Source of the DNA: Aquilaria yunnanensis
Lineage: Eukaryota; Streptophyta; Magnoliopsida; Malvales; Thymelaeaceae
Reading direction: 5' to 3'
Length of the DNA: 64,000 nucleotides
Assembly (NCBI GenBank): GCA_039654915.1
Contig: CM077600.1
Span: 28,269,992-28,333,991 of the forward strand
The notes beneath the pieces were generated by a model. It saw only the letters and a program-made list of their open reading frames with translations, did no database searches and was not told the DNA's origin. Below are positions 11,986 to 24,799 of this stretch, one piece after another (within the stretch, counting starts at the first letter, position 1; each line of letters starts with the position of its first letter). The position numbers and the translations under genes were made by a program.

Positions 11986-12605
11986 TTAAATTTTAATTTT
12001 TAAAATTGTAATTTTAATTTTAATTTTAAGTTTTAGTTTTTATTTTTAATTTTTAGTCTCCACTTTTTAGTCTTCACTTTTAAATAACTTAATAAAAACA
12101 AGAGTCTGAGAGTTTTTTTATAAGTGATATTTTATAATTTAGTTTATCTTAAATTCCACTTCATCTTCAATTCTACTAGACTTTTAAATTAATCAAACGT
12201 TAAAGGTAAGAAATTGACCAAAAAGTTTGGAAACTTTGATATATTTGATTTTGAGTTAAACCATTTTTTGTTATTTCTTTATGTTAAAAAAACAAACCAT
12301 GATTACCAAGATTTTACTTTACAAGACAATAAATAAAATAATGACAAAAAAACTAGATAAATATTTATTCTAAGGTTATCTTTATATTTTGTATAATTAC
12401 TTGTTTTAAGAGCAAAACACCACCACCGGTGTGAACTTTTATTAATATTAAAGCCAAACGGCACTTACATACCATGGAACGGGCTTTACATTACACAATA
12501 GCGAAACGTTCCATAAAATTAAATGCAAAATAAAAAGTACGATCTGTGCTACACAGCAAAATCAGATCAAATACAAAGTAAGTAAATAATGAGCAAGTGG
12601 TGGAT

Positions 12606-14777
12606 TTAAGCATCTACCTCATCGGGGTTTTCTTCGTCAGAACTCTTGTGGTCTTGTAATCTGCAAGCTGCAAGACCCCAATCACGGTTGCATATACAAA
12701 CTTCAACTGCATCTGGTGATAGCCTTGCGCGTCTCTCTGAAATGACACGCTTTCCAGTGCTGAAAGCGGACTCCGATGCAACGGTTGAGACGGGAACAGC
12801 TAGAACTTCTTTGGCAATGATGGAGAGTATTGGAAATTTGTTACTTCTTGCTTTCCACCAGTCTAGAATGTCGGTCTCATCATTCTCTCAAACAAGGTTA
12901 AGGTATGCGTCCACTTCAGTAAGATCGGATGCGGCAGCACGGGGCCGTTTGAGTAGTTGTTCAGCCGGATTGAATGACAATGAGACCGATGAAGACGCGA
13001 TGGTAGATGAAGTAGTGTTTGCAACCTTATCCTTATATCGACTGGCATATATCTTAAATAACTCTCGCAAGTGCTCATCAATAGAGGCAATTATAGCATG
13101 AACAGAAATCTCTGTCATTTCTAAGAAACTATAATAACCCTCAAGTAGCTGTTGCGTACCTGTGATTCTTACGGTCGGGTCTAGTGTAGCTGCAAGTAAG
13201 TAGATTGGGGGTATAGTACTGAAATATGAAATCCATTTATCTTTCATGGCCTTAATTGTGTCTTTTAAGAACTCGTCATCTTTGTATTGGTTCAAAACCC
13301 ATACAATGTTGACCATATGCATTAAAACTCTGTGGGATGTGGGATAGTATATACCGGAGCAAAAAACAGTGGCATTATAAAAATATCGCAGCACAGCAGC
13401 CAATTTTGACAGTTTATCCCACATTTTTTGTTTCAAAATCGTGTTCTTTTCTCTGACATTTATAAAACATGTCATGTATGCAGCAAATGGCATCGCATCT
13501 ATCAACATCTCATAAGTGGAGTTCCATCGGGTAGGGCAATCAAGTTTAAAACGTTTCCAACTAAATTCGAGGCCATTTTCCAAACAATATTGCTTAAATT
13601 CTTTAGAAACTTTCGGCCTTGACTTTAAATAGTGGAGTGCCCACCTAATTGGAGTAATTTCATTACTCAAAACTTGAAGACCTTTTTGGACAGCTAAGTT
13701 TAAAATATGACATATACACCTAATATGAAAAAATGCGGCATCACGGACAGGTTCTAGTGATTCCTTCAATGTCTCAGCCGCGACATCGTTGTTTGATGCA
13801 TTATCAAATGTTATGCTAAAAACCTTGTCATGACAAAAATATTATTTTAAACATTCTGAAATTACATTGAATATGTTCCAACCAGTATGATCGACCTCCA
13901 TCCACTTAAATGCAATGATACGTTTTTGAATAACCCAACTATCATCAATCCAATGTACAGTTATACAATAATAATCTTGTCCTAGTGGTGAAGTCCACAT
14001 GTCACTAGTAAATGAGATAGAGTGATCTAAAGCAGAGAAGTATGCTTGTAAGTTTGATTTACTAGCTTCATAACTTTTAAATGCCTCCCTTCTAGCAGTG
14101 GTCCTAGATGTTTTTTTAAAAGCAGGGTTTAAGTGTGTTGTAATCCATTTTTCCATGTGTCTATCTTCCGATTGTGTAAATGGTTTTTCAGTTAACATCA
14201 TCTATTCTATCATGCCTTCTCTACAATCTTTTTGATTAAATTTAAAAATACCTGATCCGCCGGCAGTGCTTGCAAGCTGTGTCTGACCGCTGGTACTCGT
14301 AGCTGCATCTGGACATAAAGTCGGATGCTTTGATTCCATGTGACGTCTCAGTGTTCCTGTGCCAGCGTTCTTCTTATGCGAGAGCTTTTGCTTGCAGTGT
14401 TTGCACTGCGCGAACCTCGCATTGTTTCCATGACTATCATTCTCAAAAACTTGGTCAAAATGCTCCCAAACCCATGCGGTGCACCTCGCCGTCTTACCTT
14501 CTGTCGGAAGTTCGGCTTGATGGCTTGTCGGGGTTTGTTCAGAACCATCTCCTCCACCAACATTCCCTGCTGCTGTTGGCTCCACCTCCTCAACGTCGTC
14601 ATCAGAAAGTTGATCATCGAGGCCCAAGTCGTATTGACTCATATCGAATTGCTCGTCATCGTCAGTTTGTTGGATATGAGTCCCACGGGTCGCCGGTCGA
14701 GAAAGGCCACGAAAAAATGACCTCAAACCGGTGCGGGATGAAGAGCTTGAGGCATTTCCCTTTCCTCTTGATGCCAT
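12606..14777 (-). pseudogene. hAT transposase, full length with three in-frame stops
   Basis: One minus-strand frame of 724 codons starts at an ATG at 14777 (M-A-S-R-G-K) and ends at TAA (12606-12608). A BED zinc finger lies at about residues 102-151 (W-E-H-F, C125 and C128, H146 and H151). A central RNase H-like region follows, with D-M-W-T-S, an H-I-R-C-I-C-H-I-L-N-L block and a C-P-T-R-W-N-S-T-Y block. The C-terminal hATC dimerisation domain (residues about 632-720) contains L-D-W-W-K and A-S-E-S-A-F-S-T. The frame is never shifted but is cut by TAG (14202-14204, codon 192), TAA (13842-13844, codon 312) and TGA (12888-12890, codon 630). It resembles Ac/Tam3-type plant transposases in length and domain order. 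It cannot make a full protein unless the stops are bypassed. Confidence 0.93.
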
Positions 14778-15119
14778 TTGTGTGAGGCAAAATTGAGCAA
14801 AACACAAGCTTCGAAAGTAATTGAGAATTGAGTGAGAATGCAGAAAATAATATTGACTGCTTGAAAGAAATGAGAGAATATATGAGTAGAGAATGAGAGA
14901 TTGCTAAGATTGGTGTGAAGAAATGGTGCAAATGGCCTCTCTATTTATAGGGGAAGGCCTTATTTTTTTTTGCCTAAAATATCCTTAGAAAATAATTGTT
15001 GGAGGGAGCAAAAATGTAAATTCTGGGGTCCAGAAAACGCTGTCAACCGTTAAAAGGACCTAAGTTGTCATTTGCCCTTTTTTTTTGAAAAATCTGGCCG
15101 TTAGGAAGAATCTTGCCGT

Positions 15120-15350
15120 TGCGCCGCACTGGTCCCAGGCCGGTCCCGTGTCGAGCCGTGCTGAGCCGAGCCCAATCCCTCCCTGGGCCGTGCCGAGCCC
15201 ACCTCCCTCTCCCCCCTTCTCCAGGCCCATATACGGCCCACATGCCGCCGGTCTTAACGCGGGCCTGGGCCGTGCTGGTCTTGGCCGTGCCTGGGCCGTG
15301 CTCCAAGCGAGCCGGTCCCGAGCTGGGCCGTGTCAGGACCGGCCCACTGA
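15120..15350. repeat. hAT right subterminal GC-rich repeats
   Basis: Many copies of GGGCCGTG, CCGGTCCCG and GAGCCG motifs, in inverse relation to the left subterminal cluster. The long open frames on both strands here are by-products of the base composition, not genes. Confidence 0.8.
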
Positions 15351-15402
15351 ACACCTCTACTCCTGACTCCTAATTCCTCTATGCTGCGGTGAGACATCGG
15401 AG

Positions 15403-18400
15403 ATGCAGAGTTCCGTGCGTGTCGCTGCTGGGTCGTTTCTCCTGTCGTTGGCCGCCGCCAGTAGTGACGTGAAGCTGTGGCCAATGCCGTCGTCGATGTG
15501 CTTCGGCCGGGTAGTCTTCACTTGAGCTCCGATTTCTTGTTGCTTTACCTTCTACACCGATGCCTCGGGGATTCTCATGGACGGTTTCTCCAGGATGGTT
15601 GCTCTCCTCAAGGCCGATCACGTCCTCGATCATTCCTCTGCTGGATCAAACCCCTCTGTGCTCCGCGCCCTCCGTGTTGTGATTTCTTCTCCCTCTGATG
15701 AGGTTCGATCCTCCCGGGTCTGGCTACTCCTGTTGCTGCGACCCCGAGTCTGACTCTCTCATTCTCCTTTGACAGTTGCAGTATGGGATCGATGAATCAT
15801 ACAAGTTAACGGTTCCCTCATTTCATAATCCTGCGCATGTTCATCTCCAGGTACTTTAGCTTCTCTGTTTGGTATTTGATGACAAAACCTGGAGGAACTA
15901 GCCCCGCTAGGCAAACACTAGCCTCTGCCTAACTAATCAAACCTGATATACCGTGCCAGTGCCAATATCCTTTCTCTAGAATCGTCAGTTTGGATGCCGC
16001 AATCAAATGAAACTATTCCATTACTTGATGTTAGCAATGTAAAGTGGTCATGAGATTTTCAAATTTTAGAAATATATATTGGGATTTGTATTTTCAGAGG
16101 TCCTTTCCCAAAGAAAAATCCATAAACTCAAACTACGGGCTGCAACCATTTCTGCCCGAGCCAGTACCGTTGACCCTATAATAGTTAAAACCAAGTGAAG
16201 AGCCACCCTCCGTAATTCAGCTGATTGCTTTTACCCCTAGAATTACCATTTCCTTTAAAGTGGCCATCCGCTGCTGCATATGCAATCAAGTTTACTTGGT
16301 CTGAATCAATTCCTCATCGCTCGTTTCTTTCCACTTTCTTTTTTTTGCTATGCTCAGAAATGACATTGGTTTTAGGATAACAAACACAGCTTATTCCGTG
16401 CTGAGAGATAAGTCTCTCTGCTTCACAAACTGTGAAGCAGGATTACGTCATCCTTGTTCATGCTTGACATTTTGTATTCCAAGTTCAATGGCTCCAGTTG
16501 CTTTAATGCCATTAGCCATTTAAACAGTGAACTTCTTCTCAGTTCAACCTTCTTACTGCCCCTTGCAGGCAGAGACAGTTTATGGTGCTTTGCATGGTCT
16601 CCAGGTTGGTGGCTTCTCCACTGAATGCTTGATTTTGTATGATCAGTACCAATTTTCAAATGTCTTACAATATGCACTTGTTCATTAAACATTGCAGACA
16701 TTCAGCCAGTTATGTCATTTTAACTTTATAAGCAGGATGATTGAAATTTATAAGTCACCATGGACTATAACTGATGGGCCAAGGTTCTTTTACAGAGGCC
16801 TAATGATAGGTAAGATGCTTTTGGCAATATAACTTCTATTATATTTTGTAGCATCCTTTGCTTTCAAATTTTTAATCATGCAATAGATTCTATCCTCTTG
16901 ACGGGGCTGACAGCAAAGCATACTTTATTTTTCCATTCATTTGAGTGTACCTTAATCATCTAAAAAATGAACTTGTCACAGATACATCTCGTCACTATCT
17001 GCCAGTACCACTTATTAAGAATGTTATTGATTCCATGACTTATGCAAAGCTGGTACGTTGTACATCACTAAACAACGTTAATAAAGCTGTCACGGGCAAT
17101 GTATACCTCATTTCTACATCTATTCCTGATTAAAACGTGGCATATTGGGTATTGATAAATTAAATCTTACATGTGTCATTGTTGAGCAGAAAATAAAAAT
17201 AAAATAAGGATTTTGTTGTCTCCATTTTCGTTCTCGATACAGAGCAGGAAAGGCTATAATTGAAGATCTAGGCCAATTTAATAATTTATTGTTAATATTA
17301 TTTCGAGAAAATGTTTTGTTAATTTATTGTTGAATATGTTTTAGGATATTGAGTATAATCCCTTATTTAGTTTTTTATCATTAGGATTGAGTTTCCTATT
17401 TGGTGTCAACTAGATTTTGATCTGGTGCTTGTATCTAGCAATTCTAGTCTGTATAGGTTTTTGGACTTTGATTGTGAACCGTTAGAATTTGAGGTTTCTC
17501 GGTGTTTAATTTTCTTTTTTGGCAATACACTGCCTATATGGCTGAAAAGTTTCAACATCGGTCATGGCCAACTGTCGGGACAAGAAGGCATTGAAACCTT
17601 GGTTTCATGCTTCTATAGACGAAACATGTTTGTTCATCTTAATCTAAAAGAAAAGAATCGATTAATACTAATTTAATCTTCTTTCTTTTATCCTTGTTGT
17701 TTCTCACATGGAATGGTGCTAATACTTCTTTTCTCCCAGTTTCACATGAAATTGTATTACTTTTTATTTGACCGCTTTTTGTGCTGACTGGAATTCGATT
17801 GGTTGCTGGTTCCTGTATTTTTCACACAGAATGTGCTTCATTGGCACATGTGGATACCCAGTCCTTCCCCGTAGAGATCCCTTCATATCCAAATCTCTGG
17901 GGTGGTGCTTATTCAGCTTCAGAAAGATATACAATTGCTGATGCTACTGAAATCGTTAGGCAAGTGCTTTTCCCTGTGATTCCAACAGATGAGAACTAGT
18001 TTCTTCCTCTTTCTTCTTTGTAAACATCTTATGTTTATCATCAAAATATTCAGCTATGCTCAGAAGAGGGGAGTTAATGTGTTGACTGAGATTGATGTAC
18101 CTGGGCATGCACGCTCATGGTAACTGAATTTTTTGAAAAACAAACAGCTGGTGAATGTACAACTCTTTTGTTGTTCCAATAAATTAAAGACGTTGAACTT
18201 TAGAAACTTTGTACCAGTAAATGTGCTCTTAAAATGCTGGTTGGATGCTTCAATTTTTTGTGCAAATTTTATGACAAACTTATTGCTCACCGTGCTCCTG
18301 GAAAAAGCGTTCGATGGTTTGGAGGGAAAGAACAAGCAGGCTTTGATGGCCAGGGAGAATTCTGTTGATAGGATAAAGGATAGATGGTTAAAATACTTTA

Positions 18401-21400
18401 GTTGTCTGTATTACTGGAGAATCTTCAATTAGTGAAACTGAGATGAAAAACTTTAGATCATCTGCCTTGTAGTTACTGTTCAGATTTGTACAAAATTTTC
18501 TCTTTTCATACACGTTTCGAATGATTGAACTGAAGCATGCTGAGATTGCTGGTTCAAGGATAAGAGAAAATATCGGTATTATTATCCAGATGTGATATTG
18601 TTTTTCATCTACATGTGGTTCAAGTGTTACTGCAATAAAACAGCAAACATGATTCACAAGGGGTAGGTTCACCTGCCAGCCCCTGTTGCTCTTTCTTAGC
18701 CTGCTGTACTTTTCATTTGTACTGCATTCCCCTCCCCCCTTTTGGGTCATAATTTTTTGTGGTCAATTTTATTTCTTACTTGTTTTGGTATTTATTGTGT
18801 TCAATTTCAGTTTTTGCTTGTTATGTGCTTTTATATCTTTGGTTTAATTTCCAAACATTTTCACTTGCTCTTGCACTTTGCTTTTTTCTTTGTTAGTTGA
18901 ATTTAGTTTAGATTGCCTGTGCGAGTTATATACTGAGATGCAGCTTATTTGGGAAACATTTATGAAGAGAAAGGAAAATAAAATGCAGGGGTAGTATGGT
19001 CATTTGGCATGCCAAGCCCATGTACGTCCTTTTCCTCCTTGGCTTTTGACTGATGATGTAATTTATGCTGGTATAGACTGTAATCACTAGTTCAGAACTT
19101 CTCTGTAGTAATTGTTTTAACTATTCAGGGGAACTGGCTACCCTTCTTTGTGGCCCTCAAAAGATTGTCAGCAGCCACTTGATGTCAGCAATGAATTTAC
19201 TTTTAAAGTAATATATGGAATTCTTTCAGGTGATATTCTTACTTTCTTGGGAAAGTGAGGGTAGAATAACTGATACAGATTCCTTCCGTCTATGCAGAAA
19301 TTTTTATGATATGAAAACACAAAATGAAGTTAATATTTTTAACTGTTTTTTTCTTTTTTCAAATTTCAGAAAGATTTTCAAGTTTAGATTTGTTCATCTG
19401 GGCGGTGATGAAGTTAATACAAGTAGGCTCTACTACTCTCATGAGGGAGAGAGAGACTAAAACTTCATGTCTTTCCTTGATTGCATTCTGTTGATTTTTG
19501 AAGGGGCTTGCTATATGCTGTATACGATGCATGATTTTCAAAATTGCATGAGTTTGTTTCTGCTATCAATCTATTATTTGTATTGCTATAACTATAAAGC
19601 TGTATATAATCTATCAAAATAAAAAATAAAAATAAAGCAGTATATGATGCTTCAAATGCTTGTTTCTGGAATTCAATAACTCAAATTGTCTTGTGCGTGT
19701 TCAAGTTTTGATTTACTAATGTTGGTTCACAAATTTATTGCAATGGTAAACTGCATTGCTAATTTCAGGCTGCTGGATCACTACTCCTCGAATTAGGAAG
19801 TGGTAAGAATGATGTCTCTCATCAATTTGCTTCACCTATGGGTAAAACAAATACTCCCTCTATCCCAAAAAATTGGCACTCAACATTTCTCAACTTATGG
19901 TTGACTTGGTCAATTTGTTACTAAATAATGTATTTATTAATTTTATATGCATATATGATATATTAACATTAAATAGTGCATAAACATATCAATATTACGT
20001 GCTTATGATAAATTAGCATTTTGCAGTTTTAAGGATTTTTTTTCCCATTTTTTGAATAAACAGTTATATAAGAAAACTTGAGTCAAAAACAGGTTAAGAA
20101 AGTGTCAAATCTTTATGGGAAGGAGGCAGTACTACTTTGCTAATTGTGAAATATTTAAAGTTAGGCCTAAGTCTTAACTAAACCGCTTTTTATCTCATCT
20201 GCAGTTGCCCCTTTCACACCTACATACCTATATGTATGTCGTAAACCCATATTAAAATCTCATATTGACCATCCAAGATTTGTTTTGGTGGATAAGTATT
20301 TATATGAAGGACCAATAGAAATCATTTATTAAGGTCTATCTAAACAACACATAGTACATGTTAAGTCTAGGGATCAACATGATTCAGTCTAATAAATTGA
20401 TGACTGAAAAACAATACCTTTTGTATGTCAGCTTTAACTTAACCATTATCTCCCTACCAGTCTACTTAACTTTTTATTCCAAGAATATGTGTTCCACTTA
20501 GAGAACATCACCAAGCAAGCCATTAACTCTTTTTTGCTGTCCATTTTTGCAGGTTAAAAAAGCATGCCATGGATGAATCCCAAGCTTTCAGGACTTTGTC
20601 TTGAGAGCACAAAACATAGCATTGTCACATGGATATGACAGCCAATTGGTAGGTGTATTTGTTGGAATACAATGTTCCTTGCTTCCTTTCGTACTCTGGA
20701 GGACATCTAATTATGCACACTTATAAACAACTTCAGGGAGGAGACTTTCAACAACTTCGGCCTTAAATTGAGCCGGAAAACTGTGGTTCACAACTGGTAT
20801 TTCATGTGTTCTTTTAGACAAGTATTTGTAGTCTCTTTTTGATATTCATGCCTGGCCTGATGGCTTTTCTTGTTGAACTTTGGCAATTCTTTTGCATATT
20901 TCTTAGAAAGCAAAGACCCTGATGGCGCACCTACTGTAACTTTATAACTTCTTTGTTTTTAAAAAGAATGATTCACTACATGGGAAGTAACATGTTGTTC
21001 AGGATCACTCTTAATTATGGGATGTGAATAATCTGTTTAAGTATATGGAATTCTTGTAATTTTGGAAATGCAGTAACATGGTTCTTTGTTTATTAGTTTA
21101 TTACGGCTGTAACTAGGTTGTTTGACTCTGAGTAGCTTACCTTATTAGTTATCCTAGGTTTTGTTCTAGAGTTTTAGAATGCTTGTGCAAGTCTCCGCGT
21201 TTGCAGCTAATTGCTTTTTTTTTTTTTTTTTTCAATAGAAATGTGATTACGATACCAGAATATAAAGTGTGTGTCTTTCTGGTTTTCTCACCTTTGATGA
21301 AAACATCTTTGCCTGGGGTGAACGCACTATTAATTATAATTTCCTACCAGGTTTGGTGGTGGGGTTGCTCAGCGAGTACTGAGGTGCATCTGGATTGAGG

Positions 21401-22217
21401 TGCATCGTGAGCAACCTGGAGAAGTGGTATTTGGACCATTTGGACACCACATGGCAGCAGTTTTATATGAACGAACCACTTGCAAACATCACTAACTTGA
21501 AGCAGCAATGATTAGTCCTTGGTGGTGAGGTCTGCATGTGGGGTGAACACATTGATGGTTCAGATATTGAACAAACAATATGGCCACGTGCTGTAGCAGC
21601 TGCAGGTACTTTCTAGACCAAATTAGCATTCGATTGTTAAGGTCATTTTATGGATTTTAAATAACTTCAGATTTCACTAACAGAAGTAGGGTGGTCTATC
21701 ATGGAATTTGGCAACCGTGTATGCTGAAACACTTACTACTCACAACTTTTCATTTTTAGGAACTTCCACGGACTCCCTTTTTCTTGCTTGTGAGTTTATC
21801 GCTGTGACCTTCACTTGAAAAGCTTCTTAAACTTGTATAATTATGACCAATCTATCAATTTCGGCCTTGGTACTAATTCAGTTGGATTCAGCTACTCAGA
21901 TCATACGTTTTGCAGTGCATACTTGCTGTTCGAATATGTCCATGTGTGTGTGTGTGTGTCCATGGACATGGAATCATTGAACTCTGTTGTAATGTTCGGA
22001 AACCAACTTTATTGTCTCCATACCCATCGTGCTTTCGGCCTTTAATGAAGAACGCCTTTGGACTTCTTATGATACGCTGGCTAATGATCCAAGTGAAATT
22101 ATGCGAAGGCTGGCACACTTCAGATGTTTGCTGATTGAAAGAGGAGTGGCAGCTGCCCCGTTAGCTGGGCCAGGGCTCGTTGCTCCTGAAGATCCTGGTT
22201 CCTGCTATGTGCAGTAA
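15403..22217 (+). pseudogene. HEXO1: Beta-N-acetylhexosaminidase (GH20, HEXO1-like) pseudogene
   Basis: Fourteen exons can be followed: 15403-15702, 15776-15850, 16569-16604, 16698-16809, 16982-17052, 17830-17959, 18054-18119, 19129-19229, 19363-19422, 19769-19802, 20553-20648, 20737-20796, 21352-21605 and 22051-22217. The product family trims N-acetylglucosamine from glycans (vacuolar or secreted). A signal-like start (M-Q-S-S-V-R-V-A-A-G) precedes L-W-P-M-P. Exon 5 has D-T-S-R-H-Y-L-P, exon 7 has E-I-D-V-P-G-H-A, and exon 9 has the catalytic H-L-G-G-D-E-V. Exon 13 has [10 protein letters not shown] and the last exon ends G-S-C-Y-V-Q, stop. Lesions: a shifted stretch with a stop in exon 1 (near 15515), a 1-bp loss in exon 6 (near 17850), an exon 9 acceptor that reads AA instead of AG (19361-19362), small losses in exon 11, a partial duplication and shift near 21380, and a nonsense TGA in exon 13 (near 21511). 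The first and last codons and most splice sites survive, so decay is moderate. Confidence 0.9.
19852..20131. mobile_element. Stowaway MITE in intron 10 of the HEXO pseudogene
   Basis: The element is about 280 bp. It begins TACTCCCTCTATCCCAAAA and ends in the inverse of TACTGCCTCCTTCCCATAAA. The CTCCCTCYRTCCCA start and TA target duplication (19852-19853 and 20130-20131) are diagnostic of Stowaway elements of the Tc1/mariner superfamily. The interior is AT-rich and non-coding. Confidence 0.88.
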
Positions 22218-24765
22218 AATGGTGGAGCAGTCACACTGATTTACCGTATGTTCTCTAAATCGACATATTTTTTTTGTTTGATGATTGTAGATCGATATTT
22301 TAACATGTAATTGCAATATTTTTTTCTTCTTCTTTTTTGGTAAAGGGATGACATTGCAAACAATCCAATGGTTTAGGGACCAGTGATGCAAATTTACGTA
22401 AATTTAGTTGTTGGAAGCTAATAGCTAATCTGAGTTATTTTAGTGTTGTACTTTGTTTCAGTGTCATTTCATCAGATGAGCAACATCAATATCCTCGCTG
22501 ATTTTGATTTGTGTAAGAGTTCGTTTTCATTGGTATGAAGAGGGAATTATCTTATATGCTCTCTATTTTATGTGTCCACTTATAATTATCCTTCTACCAT
22601 CATTAAAAGTTGGAAATCTCAATTGTGTCCAGTTGCCTCCAGCACAACTACAACGTTAGCTGCTCTATCACGCTGCTGTCATCCAAACTTGCCCTATAAG
22701 CTGCTCAGTCTGCGAATTTCATAGTGTCAAAGTGAAGAACTCAGATTCTTCGGTCCTCCGCCGTTATTTGAGTCATGCCGATGCCCACAATGTCCCACCG
22801 GTTGCCGGCCACCGTGAAAGCCAGCATATGCCGTCACTCGCCTGATTTGCTTCTGATCATTTTAGTCAAAGAGGATTTTGGAGAAAGTTTGCTACCTGCC
22901 ACGAAGACCCAAGCTCGACCAAACAATTTTCCGACCTTTATGAAAAATGGCAAACTTGGCCCTTTAGCTTTTCCTTAAGTTCTTATTCTGGTCATTATTG
23001 ATTTTTAATATTTAGTCTAGTCACTCTAACATGTTTTATTTATTTTGTTGCAATACTTTAACATAATAATAGGTTCTTTCTCATTTGTATATATGCCTCA
23101 CATGATTTGTGCATATTTCTCATTTTCTTTGTACATTGAAATCATACGTATCTATCATATAATTCATACATATCTCCAATTTTAACAAGAAGTAAGATTT
23201 AACACATTCCAACTATTCTTTTATTGTAGATTGAAGTCATATATACAATTAAATATATCAATGATGTATTTGTTATCTCTTGTATACATATGTTAACATG
23301 ACTTGTACATATATCTTATTTTTCATATATATCAAGTTTATACATATCTGATATCTGATTTGTATATACCTTCAATTTTTTGCTGGAAATAAGATTTAAC
23401 GTGTTTATACTTATTTTATACTATGAATGATAATATATATATATATATAACCATAAGGGGTAGACACATATAAGACTTACCTTATAAAAAGTCATACGTG
23501 CATCAACAATCTCATATGAATTCAGAATTATATTAAATATTTAAAAATTATTTTGTGGATCATATTGAAATTTTTCATCAATTATATATATATATAGATG
23601 CCAACGTACAATGGAAAAGTTTCAGAATAAATCAAACTTGTTTACCGATACAAAACATGTGTCTGTAAAAACGGTATATAGTGACATTTTTATGGTAGTC
23701 AGTGAATGGTAATTATAAGGTTGGATATATTATAAGGTTCTTTCCAAAAGAACCAAAATTTATGGATGAGTGGGTAATGGGTGTGGACCAGTTCATAAAC
23801 TTTGCACATACTCAAGTACATCGTATGAGTGGTTACAAAATTGTGCATATAGGAAGTTTAAGAACCTTTTGTGTGCGTATATGAGGTATTCTAAATTGTA
23901 TATGTAGTTTTAATTTATACTTGTATAAGCTCTTTAATGCAGTGTTAATAGGGACCCATGTAAAAAAATAATAATAATTCAATTTCTATCAGATTTTCGT
24001 CGACACAAATAATTTGTTGTGCAAAAACACGAACTTCCAGTCTGTTGCAAAATCATATTCCCGAACACAATTGAAAAACGATAATTGTCGCAAAAACATT
24101 AATTTCCGACAGCGATATGTCAAAAATTTTTATGGCAGTGTACGTTAGAAATACTAACAATGTCATCGCCCATCTGAAACGCACACCGTTGGAATTTCCT
24201 GAGGATGCTGGATTTTCCTTTATAGACTTTTTAATAGCTAACAATCCATCCGCAACACGTAGCCCAACGGCTTGGGTTTGAATATTTACGGGTGCATTAT
24301 ATACCCTTCTGTCAATATGTGGTTTAATACTTTCAAGGTTTCACGAATCATGCAGATTTTTCCTCAACTTTGACAATTTTCTAAATACCCTAATATACTT
24401 ATACATGTTTCGGATTATAAAACAGAAAAAAACAAAACAAAAAAAAAAAAAGCTAACAATCCAAAGTTCCAACGAACCAAAACAGCTATTAGAACTTTTT
24501 TTTTTCGTTGTGCCTATAATCGACGGTTGTTTTTCCAATGGTTTTCCATTAGAAAACTTATTTCAGATTGCTCTCCACTAAAAATTTCCATCAGGAATAT
24601 CCTTGTTTTCAGTGGCATAACTATACCATAACTATTTTCTTGAAAAATCCAATATTATTCCTTAAGTTATTTATATAAATTTGATCAAACTCCTACTTAT
24701 GTGCTTAGATTAGTCAAAAAGTCTTTGAAATACATATACCAATTTATGGGTTGAAGATGTAAAAA
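22218..24765. other. Intergenic AT-rich DNA, no gene seen
   Basis: Downstream of the HEXO stop lie probable 3' UTR sequence, short (TA)n tracts (about 23433-23450 and 23585-23598) and AT-rich DNA. Two stretches sharing TTTTTATGG(T/C)AG (about 23689-23700 and 24128-24138) hint at a small decayed element but have no supported ends. Short open frames at 22775-22978 and 23702-23884 show no recognisable motif. Confidence 0.55.
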
Positions 24766-24799
24766 AATCTTAGAAAGGAATATTAACAAAAATCCTTGA

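Larger units (their letters stand above)
11835..15359 (-). mobile_element. Complete hAT transposon (Ac-like)
   Basis: The element is 3525 bp, flanked by a perfect 8-bp target duplication CTCCTGAC (11827-11834 and 15360-15367). The left end is TAGAGATACAAACGGGC and the right end read inward is TAGAGGTGTTCAGTGGGC. Both subterminal regions (about 11845-11985 and 15120-15350) are unusually GC-rich and packed with short copies of GGCCCGG, CGGTCC and GGGCCG, as expected for transposase-binding clusters. One transposase frame lies between them on the minus strand. The element is structurally whole, but its coding frame has three stops. Confidence 0.93.

Noticed and set aside
14330..14785. Open frames of 126-151 codons on + opposite the hAT transposase
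   Set aside because: They are antisense shadows of the transposase N-terminus and BED finger.
15043..15373. Several overlapping open frames of 86-103 codons on both strands
   Set aside because: They lie in the GC-rich subterminal array of the hAT element, where stop codons are rare by composition, and show no protein motif.
15403..22217. Functional hexosaminidase gene
   Set aside because: Frameshifts in exons 1, 6, 11 and 13, a nonsense codon and a lost acceptor are incompatible with a full-length product, unless several are sequencing errors.
23689..24138. Small CACTA-like or MITE element bounded by two TTTTTATGG(T/C)AG stretches
   Set aside because: The two motifs are in direct, not inverted, orientation, and no target duplication was found.
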